64,000 nt of DNA from Panaeolus papilionaceus (Eukaryota > Basidiomycota > Agaricomycetes > Agaricales), in contig JADNRZ010000013.1 of the NCBI GenBank assembly GCA_015501605.1, forward strand, positions 186,001-250,000. Direction: 5' to 3'. The notes under the pieces are model-generated. The model was not told the origin of the DNA and ran no database searches. It saw only the letters and a list, made by a program, of their open reading frames with translations. A program made the position numbers and the translations under genes. Numbering within the stretch: the stretch's first letter is position 1; each line of letters opens with the position of its first letter. Shown piece after piece: positions 36,413 to 47,995 of this stretch.

Positions 36413-38301
36413 ATGCAAACTTTCGAACTAGACGACGAGCAACATAGGCGAGTAGAATGGCCATTATATCTGCAGGACGTGCGTAAATCCACATCAATTT
36501 GTCTTTTAGAGCTGCCTTCTGAACTACACTTAATAAACAGGTCTCCATACCCCTGCCAACTTCTTTCATTCCGCTGCTCACCAGCAATGCACCCCCCTCC
36601 CCAGCGGATATCCAGCTAGTGAAAGATTATAAAACAGGCATTATTAAACAGCTATCTGAGAGCAAGCGTAAAGAGGACGACATCCAGTCGAAAATCCTGG
36701 AGCTCCAGTTGGAACTGACTAAAGTCAAAAATTCTCGTCAACCTCTCAAAAAACAAGACCATGCTTGCGACATCATCTTGTCTCCTTTTCGCCGTCTTCC
36801 TGATGATGTAATTCATGAAGTTTTTCAACATTGCCCCATCTATTCAAACGCCAATGAACAACACACGTCTGGCAAGCATTTTCCTTCAACGCTCTCTCAA
36901 GTCTGCCGACGCTGGCGCAAGCTGACGCACGGGACCTCATCTCTCTGGAAGGACATGAGGCTCTTATGGCCCAGGAAACACGATGCAATGAAATTATACG
37001 ACCACTTCGCTCATTTTTCTCGCTCCATGCCGCTTACACTCACTCTGGATGGAGGCATATTACACTATAAAGACGCCGCAAGTAATGCTCTGCTTTTCGT
37101 CCAGCGTTTAATGTCAGATGTGGCAGTTACCCGTCGCCTTGAGGGTTTGGAGGTTGTGGGCCCCCTACTATTTCAGGTGTTACAAACCATGGAGGGGAAA
37201 AAGTTTCCTCTGCTCAAGTCCTGCCTAATGCTGCCCATGAAAAACGGCGACCTTATTAAAGGGGACGTGGAAGAAGGAGAGGAAGAAGAATTCGATGTTT
37301 ACTTCTCTCTCAACAAACTACTGGAAAATGCTCCACGACTCGTGCAGTTGTGCTTTGGCGGACGGACCATGAACGCAGATTCATTAGTGGACCGTCCACA
37401 GCAAGACTTCCGATGTTGGTCCCAGCTGACAACATTGTATATTTCTTCGGGGTCCATTCGAGTCAATGAGTGGCATTCACTTCTTAAGATCTGTCGCAAC
37501 CTCGAGAGGGTTTGGGCGCCAGTTACAGAACAAGAAGCAGATATCGACTTTTACTTGAATACCTCTCAACCCTATGTGCACCCTCACTTGCGAGAAATGG
37601 TTCTTCATTATGAAGAACATTACCAACACATTCTGATCCCCTTTCTGGGTTTCCGTTTTCCGAAGCTTGATGCATTGCAAGTTGGATTCCACAGCTGCAG
37701 TCTTTCCGATCCTGATATGCAGGCCGATCTCAAGGCTTCAGACTTCCTCGACACCTTCCCCTCCCTGGAGACCCTCATCATCCGAGACACCTCTGAAGTT
37801 GATGATGGAATTGGCGGTTTTATCCCTTTGCTAGAATCTGTGCCGACGACTAAATCTCTGATTATTTGCTTCTCCGGCAAATATGTCTTAGATTTTTTGA
37901 ATTTCATCCAGAAACCGCTCAACACCAATCGTCTACTTCTACATAACCTCCGCAACCTCGAGCTCGAATATTCACCTTCCCTGCGAGATCCATGGTCAAC
38001 CAAATTTGAACAACGATTCACTGCAGCATTGTTGAGAACCCGTGAACAGAGGTCGTTAACTCGATCATTTTACAAGATGATAGTTCGTTACAACAACGCA
38101 GTGTCTCCACACAAAGAGGTGGTTTTTTGGAAGACGGGAAAAGATATGGCTTCCTACCTTCGGCGTCTTGACCATGAAATATCCTTGATGGATGATGTTG
38201 ATATCAATGTTCTCCTCGAGACAGACGATTATAGGCGTGTTGCGAGCCCGTTGATGAGACGGTTCATGGTTTCGTTCGAGTTTTGGAAACCATTACTTTA
38301 A
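36413..38301 (+). CDS. F-box protein, tandem family copy 3
   Basis: Exon 1 (36413-36478, with QHRRVEWPLYLQD) and exon 2 (36541-38301) give 608 residues. It shows the same head, coiled coil (KQLSESKRKEDDIQSKILEL), F-box (SPFRRLPDDVIHEVFQHCPI, VCRRWRKLTHGTSSLWKDM) and C-terminal Leu-rich domain ending FMVSFEFWKPLL. It is closest to copy 4 in both protein and flanking DNA, so these two are the youngest duplicates. An acidic insert (GDVEEGEEEEFD) lies in the Leu-rich part. Confidence 0.78.
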
Positions 38302-38580
38302 ATATGTTATCCCTGTTCAAAATCTTGTCATTATGCCCTCTTGTTTTTTCCTACCTAATTCCATTCATCTGTTGTTGAGCATGCCCTGTCAGTTGAACGC
38401 CAGAGTTGCATCCGACTGTCATTATGCTACCTGGATAACCCATAAAAGCTATCAGGCATACCTTGAGGATTTGGCTTCAACACCGCTATTGTTGGTACCA
38501 TGCTGCTTTTTAACTCTTGCATGCAGTAACAAGTTCACTTAGAAGAGTATATGGGATCAATACAAACTCAACACTCAACA
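38302..38580. repeat. 3' flank of F-box copy 3, duplicated after copy 4
   Basis: Sequence after copy 3 recurs in diverged form after copy 4 at about 40940-41210. Shared points include tgcatgca with acaagttcacttagaagag/cagctcagttagaagag and a trailing catatggga/tatatggga. It shows that the duplication unit extended past the coding region. Confidence 0.6.
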
Positions 38581-38867
38581 CTATAAACACATTGTTTGGG
38601 GTCGTGGAAGTTGATTCGAAGTTGTTGGGGGGTTGTTGATGTAAATATAATGTCAACGTTTTTGTTTCGTACGAACGCGATTACTGTGAACTGGTAATAA
38701 AAAACTTTAAGACAAGGTTCAATTTCTGAGAAAAAGGGGCAATGAGCATGAATTCTAGTTCGCTAAGTTCGTGGTTTCCTAACCGGGTCACTGTAGCATG
38801 AAGCTAAAAGGTCGCGTTCACGGACGCGTTCTTTGAATCAAACCACGACCACACATCGACAAGAATA

Positions 38868-39023
38868 CTATCATCGACCAGTACTTCGTTCCAACCGGAA
38901 CTTCGTGCGGTCACGAAATTTAGCGGGGAAAAGTGACAGCTCGTTCCCGAGAGTGACAAATTCCCCGCCAACACGTAACGCGGCACGAAGTCCTGGTTAA
39001 CACGAAGTACTGGTCGGTGATAG
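38868..39023. mobile_element. MITE-like palindromic element with TA target duplication
   Basis: A 156-base insert is nearly a full inverted repeat. The left end CTATCATCGACCAGTACTTC mirrors the right end (reverse complement CTATCACCGACCAGTACTTC), with pairing continuing inward for over 40 bases. An inner stem pairs around GCGGGGAA/TTCCCCGC. It is flanked by TA at 38866-38867 and 39024-39025, as produced by Tc1/mariner-type transposases. It has no coding capacity. The second TA supplies the A of the start codon of F-box copy 4, and the paralogous upstream sequence of copy 3 lacks the insert. Confidence 0.8.
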
Positions 39024-39024
39024 T

Positions 39025-40932
39025 ATGCAAAATCTCGGACAAGGCGACGAGCAACATGAACGAGTAGAATGGCCAATTTATCTGCAAAATGTATGTAAGA
39101 GCACATCCAGTTAGCCTTTTTACAACTACTGTATTCTGCTTACTGAACACGTTATTTATCCACAGGCTTCAATATCCCTGCCAACTTCGTTCATCCCGCT
39201 GCTTAGCGGCAATGCACTCCCCTCTTCAGCAGATATCAAGCTTGTGAAAGATTTCAAGGCAGGCATCTTTGAAAGAATCTCTGAGTCCAAGGATATAGAG
39301 GAAGATATCAGAACTAAAATCCAGGAACTCGAGCGCGAATTAACCGAAGTCAAGTATTCGCGTCGACCTCTCGAAAAGCAAGCCTACGCTTGCGATGTTA
39401 TCACATCTCCCTTCCGCCGACTTCCAGACGATATCATTTACGAGGTGTCTCAATACTGCCCTATCTACCACGGTAAACGACACTTTCCCTCAACATTAGC
39501 TCAAGTCTGCAGACGGTGGCGCAAGCTGGTACATAGGACCTCATCTCTCTGGAAGGAGCTAAAGCTTTTTTGGCCCAGGGAACACGATCCAATGACACTG
39601 TTTAATCACTTTGCTCATCTATCCCGTTCCATGCCGTTTACACTCACCCTGGATGGGAGCGCATCAGGGAAAGACGATGCAAGGCATATTCTGCTCTTCC
39701 TTGAGCGTTTATTGTCGGGTGAGATAGTTGTTGACCGCCTAGAGGCTTTGGAGGTTCAGGGACCACTACTATACAGGGTGCTGCAAACCTTGGATAGAAA
39801 AAAGTACCCTCAGCTCAAGTCCTGCCTGATACTACCCATGGAACACAACGTCATTATCCAGGGGGAGGCGAAAGGAGAAGCGGAAATGTTATATGACCCC
39901 TACTTCGCTTTTAACGAATTGTTTAGATATGCCCCACAGCTAGAACAACTGTGGTTTGCTGGACCGTCCATGCACGCAGGCTCGCTGATAGGTCATCCTG
40001 AGGACTTTGGATGTTGGTCCCAGTTGACAACATTGCACATCTCGGGCACAATTCGTGTCAAGCAGTGGCACTCCCTCCTCAAGTTCTGCAACAATCTCCA
40101 GAGAGCTTGGGTTCCCGTTGCGGAACAAGAAACAGAAGCTGACTCTTATTTAAATCTTTCGCCAGCCTACGTGCATCATCACTTGCAAGAACTAATCGTT
40201 ACATACGAGCATCACTATGATCACATCCTTCTCGCTTTCGCTGGCTTTCACTTCCCGAAGCTGCATGCATTGCAAGTTGGATTTCACGGAGAAATCTATC
40301 TCTCTCTTACCGACCAGGCGACTCTCATACCTTCAGACTTTCTCAATACCTTTCCGTCACTGGAAACCCTCATCATCAAGGACTCCGACGAAATTGAAGA
40401 TGGATTCGACGGTATCATCCCGCTTCTCCGTGTTGTTCCGACGACCAGATCTATCCTCTTTTCCTGCACTGGCGAACGTATGTTGCGGTTTTTGAACTGC
40501 ATCCAATTACCATCTGAAACCCCACTTCTGCCTAATCTCCTTGACCTCGAGCTAGAATTGCTCGTAACCTCCTCATATGCCTGGTCAACGAAACTAGAAG
40601 AGCGGCTCACCAACGCACTATTCGACACCAGTCGGGCGAGGTCGTCGACCCTCCTATTACTCAATACTCCAAAAGATGCACAATCAGTACAAGTGTTGCA
40701 TGAGATGAAACTACGTTACAACCCGTGGGTCCTTCACATCCAAGAGGACGAATACGCACAGACGAAGTCAGACGTTATATCATACTTCTGGCGACTTCAT
40801 CACGAAGTATCCTTGCTGGATAACGTTGATATAACTGTGGACTTGAATGAGACCGACTATAGTAGGCATATGGCGACCTCTTCAATGAGAAATTTCATGG
40901 ATTTGTTTGAGTTTTGGAAAACCACGGTTTGA
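39025..40932 (+). CDS. F-box protein, tandem family copy 4
   Basis: Exon 1 (39025-39090, with QHERVEWPIYLQN) and exon 2 (39166-40932) give 610 residues. The layout is head, coiled coil (RISESKDIEEDIRTKIQELE), F-box (SPFRRLPDDIIYEVSQYCPI, VCRRWRKLVHRTSSLWKEL) and Leu-rich tail ending FMDLFEFWKTTV. The reading frame is intact throughout. The MITE-like element ends at the base before the T of the flanking TA, so the whole near 5' leader is now transposon sequence. Translation may be affected, because the leader can fold into a hairpin directly before the AUG if transcription starts upstream of it. Confidence 0.76.
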
Positions 40933-40939
40933 CAATAAA

Positions 40940-41210
40940 CCCTTTGGCAGCAACCCTCGCTTGTACTAATACTTATACCCTCTTGTCTTTCATGCATAAT
41001 GACATTCGTCTTTTCTTGAGTATGCCCCAGCCTACACCCATGTCAGAACGTAAGAGTTATGTCTAACTAAGATAGCACGTTGCTGCCCGAATAGCCCGCA
41101 AAAGTTGTCATACATGAGGATCGGCGCATCTATCATTGTGCAGCTCTGTTTTGAACTCTTACATGCAACAAACAGCTCAGTTAGAAGAGCATATGGGACG
41201 AATGCGAGCT
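40940..41210. repeat. 3' flank of F-box copy 4, diverged copy of the flank of copy 3
   Basis: Diverged duplicate of 38302-38580 (see that entry), in the same orientation and spacing relative to the stop codon. Confidence 0.6.
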
Positions 41211-41435
41211 ACCACCGTTTCTACGGGATCCTGTGCAGAATGCCGAAGGTATTTACGGCAAACCCACTCTTGTGCTCTCACGTCGCAATACTCCTTCAAA
41301 AATTCAACATGTTGACCACTGTTCTGATGTTGTTTTCGTATTTATTTATTTTATCTCAAGTTCGAAACTAAGATGTGATAGGTCAGTGATAGCTCGTTCC
41401 TTGGCAATGATGTCGCTTCCTCTAACGGCGCTAAT

Positions 41436-42785
41436 TTCAAGAACTTTTCCGTGCAAAGCTTGCAGGCTGTGTGGTTCGTCCTCCTGTCATAATCGTCTTG
41501 ACTCTTCTTATTTGCTTCACAGACGCGGGTGTTCAGATATCTGCCCTCATGGTATGTACAGGGAGTCTTCTTGATACACTTCAAATAGTCTGCGAACCGT
41601 ATTTGATGACCTATTTCAATAGGAACGATGCAGACAGTCAACCTGAAAGGTAACAAGTCAGTCCACGTTCGTCGATGGTACACAAACGCCCAAACACCTG
41701 ACTTTTTTCATCTTTCAGGGTGCTGAAAAACAATGCTGAGAAGTTATCTGACTTAGTTGTGGGCCATGGCCTTTGGCCTGGCATGTACGAGTCCCATATT
41801 CTGGTAGAATATGACTCGTTCCTTGATGCTGAATTAACTTCGCTGCCGCTCGAATGACTCAAAAGTTGAGGTCTCGGTGTACTCCTTATCTGAGGTCACG
41901 TGTCAGAGAGATTTTCATAAAGCGGGATATAGAACGACTCCCCTAAGGGGGACTCGTAAAGAAGTGGACCAACTCAAAGCAAGGGTAGACGAACTAGAAG
42001 GCTTGTTAGCGCAGACACCTATCAGTGTCAGTGCTATGGTTCCGAGAAAAGGACCTGGCACCACATCCAAATAGGCTCGATTCGTGAAGAGACTTGGAAA
42101 ACTTCTGATAGACGAATGGAAAGAGCTAAATGACCTTAATGCCATCGAGACATCAAGAGACTATTCTGGGAAGTCGTATCCTTTGACGTTTGGTCGGTAA
42201 GTTAATTCGATGACCCTCACATTTCGACCTGATCAAACAACCAGATATCTTCTACCTTTTCAGAGTTTTGCGACCACCATTCTTCTCAATGAACTACCTC
42301 GCATGCCCCTATCCATCGAACACTGTCACGGTATGTAGCGTAACAGGCGTTGGATCGGAAGGTACCATCCCACCCTTCCTACTAACGTGAAAAATGCCAA
42401 CTAAACGCGTTCAACAACTCCAGCCCTCGACTGGAAATATCAATTTACATCGACGTGTATTTCAACGGTTCTTGAACATCTTCAAAGCCTTCCACAACCA
42501 CCTCCTTATAGCGCAACCATCGACGCAGACCGGATCATCCGTTCGTTTCCTCTCCCAAGTTGTACCTCTGATGCTGTGGGGGTAGCATCGCTCGAGGAGG
42601 AGACCCACGTGTATAACTGGTCTGCAGTTCTCGAAGTAGCCCTTCAAGAATATGTTCCATTCGCTGTGGTAGAGATGAGTAGGCCCCCTTCCCCTTTTGA
42701 AGTAAACTTGATGGGATATTTTCTGAACAATCGCCTTTTACCTGGGCCTCGCTTTCCTGCACCGGGTCTACATAAAATCTGCAAC
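41436..42785 (+). other. Unresolved multi-exon coding traces
   Basis: Exons 41523-41551, 41623-41649 and 41719-41857 join in phase to 65 codons (RVFRYLPSWNDADSQPERVL..., GHGLWPGMYESHILVEYD) and end in a stop. Further on come a heptad-like stretch (KEVDQLKARVDELEGLLAQ) near 41970-42020 and a frame reading KLLIDEWKELNDLNAIETS. The latter crosses a gtaagt...cag intron into VLRPPFFSMNYLACPY. Last is a long open frame at 42425-42785 (VYNWSAVLEVALQEYVPFAV). The parts cannot be joined without a frame problem near 41860-41930. This may be one gene with missed splice sites, two genes, or a decaying gene. No family recognised. Confidence 0.3.
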
Positions 42786-43044
42786 GCATAAAAATTGAGA
42801 CGACCCAGTATCGACACCTTATGCATACTCTGTCAATTCGGTGCTCAAGAATGCTTCGCATCGAGGGCCTAGCCGCACTTCATACAAAGCACAGCGGTGT
42901 TACTCTTTTCTCAACCTTACTCTGGTCTTCGATGGTCCTTGCTTGTATATGTGTAATTAATTACCCTACTTTTCGAATGCCGGATGGATGCAGGAAATAA
43001 CTGAAGACAAAATTTCCGCAGAATACACTTGCAAACTTCATAGT

Positions 43045-43620
43045 AGCCAGTTCACGATGCACCGAAGCCAAACGCGTCATGCAGCTCATGAACCAAGGGC
43101 TCGCGCTTTTCGAGAAAACCACAACAGGGGGACGTTCGAGAGAATCATTCGTGAGTATCGCAAGCCCCGAACCTTTTCCAGCTGACTAGATTCGCACACG
43201 GGCCGCATAGACCGCTTTACGGTCTCTGCAAAGTCAAGCATCCATCTCAATCGCAACGGGCAAGCCATTTATATCGACTCGAATCGCGCAAAAGATATCC
43301 GTTGTGGAGCCATTCGGTCCAGTTGCGACGTTCCCGTTTTCGTATTCAAAGACTACACAAGAAGTCGATGTTGTGCATATTCTAGAGCTTGACCTTAGGT
43401 TTCAAGGATTCCTCAGGAACAAGCTCAAACTCGAAGCCAACTTTGAATTTGACGAGGGCCGCGCTGAATTCTGCACCACCACCACTCGTTTCAAATGTTC
43501 CTAACCTCGAAGCCTATACGAGCCAAGCTGCCGACGTGCCAGCGCCCGAATTGAGAAGAATATTTGGAGGTGGTGCAAGCACAAAGCCTAACGCACCAGC
43601 GAGATCTCTGGGTTGGTAGC
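43045..43620 (+). other. Coding-like traces, possibly the same or a neighbouring gene
   Basis: A frame reading TEAKRVMQLMNQGLALFEKT reaches a gtgagt donor near 43151. After it come FTVSAKSSIHLNRNGQAIYI (about 43215-43275) and then, in another frame, FGPVATFPFSYSKTTQEVDV up to a stop at 43504. The composition looks like protein-coding sequence. No start codon, no full model and no recognised family. Confidence 0.25.
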
Positions 43621-43795
43621 ACCAGTGATCTCAGGTACATATGTACATAGTTCTTGGCGAACTCTTGGGGGACCCAACGAGCGTTTAAGTGCTTCCAATT
43701 TGACGTAATTGTGAAAATGATCTCTCTTCAAGTTCTTGGCCATATGTCATACTTTACAAAGTACAGGTTCGACGCTCGTTAATTACAACTACCCC

Positions 43796-44636
43796 TCAAA
43801 GCATCACAACGCCCAATACAGCCACAACACCAACCAAGCCCAGGACAAAGGCACTCTGGCCTGCGCTCCTCAAAGCGGTATTCGTATTCTTCGAAGGCGG
43901 CGCCGACGTCGACTGCGTCGCTGATGCGCTTGTAATATTTTTAGTACACGGCGGACCGAGGGCACCTTGTTGTGCGCTGTCATCTAGGGTCAAATCGGCG
44001 CATTGATACAGTGCACCGTCGCCGCCGTCGAATAAGACCTGACGTCCATCCATGCCGCGGGGTTAGGATCGAATACGAGTAAGTATTACGTTTAAGAGAG
44101 TTGAGGAAGTAAAAAGGCTCACCTGAACAGTTACGTTTTGCCCGTTTGTGAGGCCCGTTGCATTTGAGCTTTTGAGGTCGAGAGAAACGCAGACGACGCC
44201 TTCGCCTGTGGCTTGGAAGAACGCGTTGACTTGTGAGAAATCGTTGAACGAGGTTGCGTTGGTGGTGGAGATGAAGAATGCGGCTGGGGTGAAGCGTATT
44301 GTCAGCAACAATTAGAGCATAGATGAGAGAAAACGGGGATAACTCACAGACCCAGTCTGGGTGCTCTGAATTCCAGCTGAACACACCGCCGGTCAATGGG
44401 AATCGAGTGCGGTTTGCTGTAGGGTTGGTGTATCCATCTGTAGAGAGAGGAATGCATCAGCACCACTCCCAAAAAATCCGAATGTTCGAGCAGCATGGTA
44501 GTAACAACGTACCGCAGAAACTGGGTTCATCATCCTCCACGAAAACACCACGCGGGGGTGGATATTGTAACTGGAAGTGGGCATGCACCGTCGTCGCAAG
44601 GAAGAGCGAAATCGCAAGGTGGAAGAACGAGAACAT
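43796..44636 (-). CDS. BIM1-like/X325 copper-binding secreted protein, GPI-anchored (copy A)
   Basis: Four exons (44636-44513, 44437-44348, 44283-44123, 44038-43796) close to 205 residues. A signal peptide ([19 protein letters not shown]) should be cut before His, giving a mature N-terminal His-Phe as in copper His-brace proteins. The family pattern follows: [39 protein letters not shown], then [11 protein letters not shown] and [11 protein letters not shown] Ser/Thr-rich linker and hydrophobic tail ([17 protein letters not shown]) form a GPI-anchor signal. The fold is LPMO-like, but known members (fungal X325, Cryptococcus Bim1) bind copper and act in copper acquisition or the cell wall rather than cutting polysaccharide. 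It is a paralog of the gene at 45956. Confidence 0.85.
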
Positions 44637-44796
44637 CGCTGTAGTGGACCAAGCTAGTAGGCCGGTAGTAGACAGGAAGAATGACCAGATGGTAGCTCAA
44701 GTTGGGTTTAGTGCGACACTAGTGCTAAGACGCCGAAGTCAGCGAATGAAGAAGCTGAGGTGTAAGGAAAAGCTAAACGCCGTCCTGAGCCGACGT

Positions 44797-44806
44797 CTTT
44801 TATATA
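44797..44806 (-). promoter_or_regulatory. TATA box of BIM1-like copy A
   Basis: TATATAAAAG on the minus strand, about 160 bases upstream of the start codon. Copy B has a TATA box at nearly the same distance. Confidence 0.55.
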
Positions 44807-45955
44807 TGACCCAACCTCTCTTCTCTCGGTTACGAAAGTGGATACTCACAGATAATTAGACACACTGCTATGTGAACTTTGCTGCTGGCGAGATCGGTTA
44901 TACACTTATATACAGATGAAAAGATTTTTTTAGAGGCTGCCACTAGTACCTATGAGCTATTTTTAGATCGTTGACAGGGCTGGGGATGTGACAGCTTTTT
45001 GTGCTTTATATTTTTCGATGGTGACAACCATCTATCTTATCGCGCCTTCGACGTAGGGTTGATTCTGGGGTGGGTCAATTAACAGTGGGAAAAACTAATA
45101 GATAAAGCCTCCCGCGAAGCTCATCAATAGTGCATTCAGTGTGCACCTCGTTTGCTTCGAGGCTTCGAGCTACTGCTACCTCGTATCCTCGAATGGCTAG
45201 TGTAGCCACTGCGAACTTTTAGTACTTGCGATTACCCAGCTGACCTGTCTATGACTTCATCCTTCTCATGCAACAAACACCTTTCAGCACCTGTGCACTG
45301 AAGATCCCAATTAAATCGCGGTAAAAGAGCGGCCAGATCGTCATTTTCAGTATGTATAAATATAATATCATCACATATGTAGCGTAGGCGTCTGCGTCCT
45401 CGTGCCCTGGGTCAGCCGCCCAATTTCGAATCCCCGATGGGCCAAATCTAGCTGAACGAAAAGGTGCCGCATGATTTTGACATGACATTGGATCATCAGA
45501 AGGCCTTCTTCTCCACAATCTGAATCAATTCAATTCAGTTCCTGTCAGTGCCAGTCGTTGTCAATGTTATGTCATCCTGAGCTCTGAACGTATGGATATA
45601 TTGCCTATCAGTACCTTCAAGTTCTTGAGATGATAATCCATGAACAGTTACACTTCAAGAAGCAGAAAGACAAAGTCCAGTCGAAAGTTGGAAACGAATC
45701 AGACCGTTATGCTTGTACTCCTTCCCGTTCGATTCGATATCATTCAAACCCAGTAATAATTTGTAAGTGCAAATGAGTACATCCAACACGAAAATATGCA
45801 CAGGTGTAAAATCCGAAGAGTTCAGATGCGATAAGAAATAAGGTCATGCAATGCGTAACATGCTTTTGCGTAGGGGGTCGTAATATTAAGATCATGATGG
45901 GGTAAAGCGACCAGTAGGGGTCGTCGAGGCGAAAGCGAAGGGGTTCGCTTTAGCT
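44807..45955. other. Spacer between the two BIM1-like genes
   Basis: Upstream region of copy A and 3' region of copy B. No other gene seen. I found no exact TTTGCTC copper-response motif on either strand, only a near match (ctttgctgc at about 44878). Confidence 0.4.
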
Positions 45956-46813
45956 TTATAGCACGGCAGCGACAGCACCGACCAAGCCAAGGAAGACAGC
46001 AGTGTATGCTGACAACTCATGGGACAATCCAAAGGCAGCACCACCAGCAGGAGCAGGGGTCTGGCTGGGGGTTCCGTGACTGCCGCTGTGTCCTGAAGAG
46101 TCGGTGGCGTTCTCGCAAGTGAAGTCGCTCACGCTTGTGAGGTTGGCAGAGAGGGTGAGGTCAGCGCACTGAAGGATCAAGGAAATGATGTTAATTTCCG
46201 TGATAATAATTATCTATAGAATGAACAAACGCACCTGGTAGAGGTTACCATCGCCACCTTCGAAGACGACTTGAATAGTGACGTTGGAGCCATCGCCGAC
46301 ACCTGGGATGTTAGCAGCGGAGATGTTGAGGGGCATGCAGAAAGTTCCGGCATTGTCCTCGTGGGCGAAACCCCTGACGAGCTGCTGCTGGCCGTTGGCG
46401 GTGAAGTTGTCAAAGTTGTTGGGGTTGGAGACGGTGGAGATAATCACTCCAGCTATTATCAAAGAAGAAGGAAGAGATGATGAGAAACAATGAACAACAA
46501 CGACGATAGAAGACAAAGATGCCCACCAGTCCAACCAGGGTGTCCAGCGCGAACGGAAAAGATACCACCAGAGAGAGGGAACACAGTCCTGTTAGTTGTA
46601 ACGTCGGTGTGGCCACCTATAAACGAACAACGAAAATCATAATGAGGATCCCAGATATAAATAACTAGACGAGGAATATCTCAATAACGTACCGCAGAAC
46701 TTGGGCTCATCGGCAGCGACAAAGGCACCACGAGGACCGGGGTAGAGGAGACGGAAGTGTGCGTTCGCAGAGGCGAAGAGGCATGCAAGGAAGGTGAAGG
46801 TAGAGAACTGCAT
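45956..46813 (-). CDS. BIM1-like/X325 copper-binding secreted protein, GPI-anchored (copy B)
   Basis: Four exons (46813-46693, 46616-46527, 46452-46235, 46168-45956) close to 213 residues. The signal peptide MQFSTFTFLACLFASANA ends before His-Phe-Arg-Leu, which becomes the mature N-terminus. Shared family features are YPGPRGAF, EPKFC, NRTVFPLSGGIFSVRAGHPGW, GTFCMPLNIS and [11 protein letters not shown] Ser/Gly/Pro-rich linker and hydrophobic end (YTAVFLGLVGAVAAVL) predict a GPI anchor. The His of the HP motif and the N-terminal His are the expected brace ligands. Three introns match copy A in place and phase, showing tandem duplication. The CTR transporter gene lies about 1.2 kb upstream on the same strand. 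Confidence 0.88.
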
Positions 46814-46963
46814 CGTGATACTGAAATGAAGCGTAGATGTCGTCGAAGAAAAAGGGCGAGACGGGTGACTCAAAAGACAAAGCAAGCTCAACGGCGAGAT
46901 GAGAACTTGGAGCAGAGAATGGAGGAGATAAACCTGCAATGAAGAAAGCACAAAACGTTGTGT

Positions 46964-46973
46964 CTTTTATATC
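46964..46973 (-). promoter_or_regulatory. TATA box of BIM1-like copy B
   Basis: GATATAAAAG on the minus strand, about 150 bases before the start codon. Confidence 0.5.
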
Positions 46974-47995
46974 AAACCAAGAGCTAAGAGAGGGTTCAAG
47001 CTGATCTATCGAAATTTCAACACCATCGGAGCGGTCCTAGGTCTGCTCATCAGCCCGATGCCATTGATTTCGGTTCTTGGATTTTCGATTTTCTTTTTTT
47101 TTGATTTATCTTGCCTTATCGGTATCCGGACGAATTTCGCAAAAAGTACCCTGACAGTCAACACCGTACATCCGCTGTGACATTCCAAGAAATCGCAATA
47201 AATCTCAAGACAGTGAAAAAGTTTTTCAAGCCAAAAGCCTTGGCCGAACGGAATGCCCTTGTCACACTCGATTAATGCCAAGCCTTTGTCGTCCCGTCTT
47301 CCCTGCGTGCACTCCGATGGTCTTCTGAATCTCAAGCATGTTGTTGACATTAAGTACGATTGAGACGTAGAAACTTAGTGTGTAGATAGCTTTGTTGAAA
47401 TGCCTGAATCTATTCACCTGGGCATTGTGTTGCAACGGCGATGTGTATGGCTCCAACCGCTTAACCGCGCCAACGCCATCGCCGTACTTACACCGTGCAG
47501 GTCCTCATCGGATCCCAAGCAAAAAGAAAACCGACACGCAAGGCAGGGTATAATAACATCTTGTAGGGTTTTCAGGCCTTTTCGACCTGTGGAACAGACA
47601 GACAGCCACACACGTCAAGACACTCCAAGGTCCCAGTGAGAACGGCGAACACAAAACCGCATCAGCTGACACCCTGCGCAAAGAGGCCGCGAATGTGCGT
47701 GTCGAATAGCAGGTACACATCTACACAATGTGTCCCAATCAATCACACCCCCAACTCGTTCATTCATCACAACGGTGTATTGCACTTGAGCTTGAGTCCA
47801 GACAACGCCTCAAGGGGCTTACAAAAGCGATGACTATCATATCACACACACCAAGCAAGAAGGTGAAAACGAAAAGGAACGGGGAAGGAAACATAAGGGG
47901 TGAAATGAAAGTTCAAAGTTGTTCCTGGTGAGATCACCGTCGAAAGACATCATTTTGATTCTTGAATCCGATGTGTAGCGAAAGGCCAATGGGGT
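46974..47995. other. Spacer between BIM1-like copy B and the copper transporter
   Basis: No credible gene, only short frames. It holds the upstream region of copy B and the 3' region of the transporter. Confidence 0.4.

Noticed and set aside
44323..44859. 178-codon plus-strand frame
   Set aside because: It lies antisense across exons and promoter of BIM1-like copy A, whose minus-strand model has signal peptide, family motifs and matching introns.
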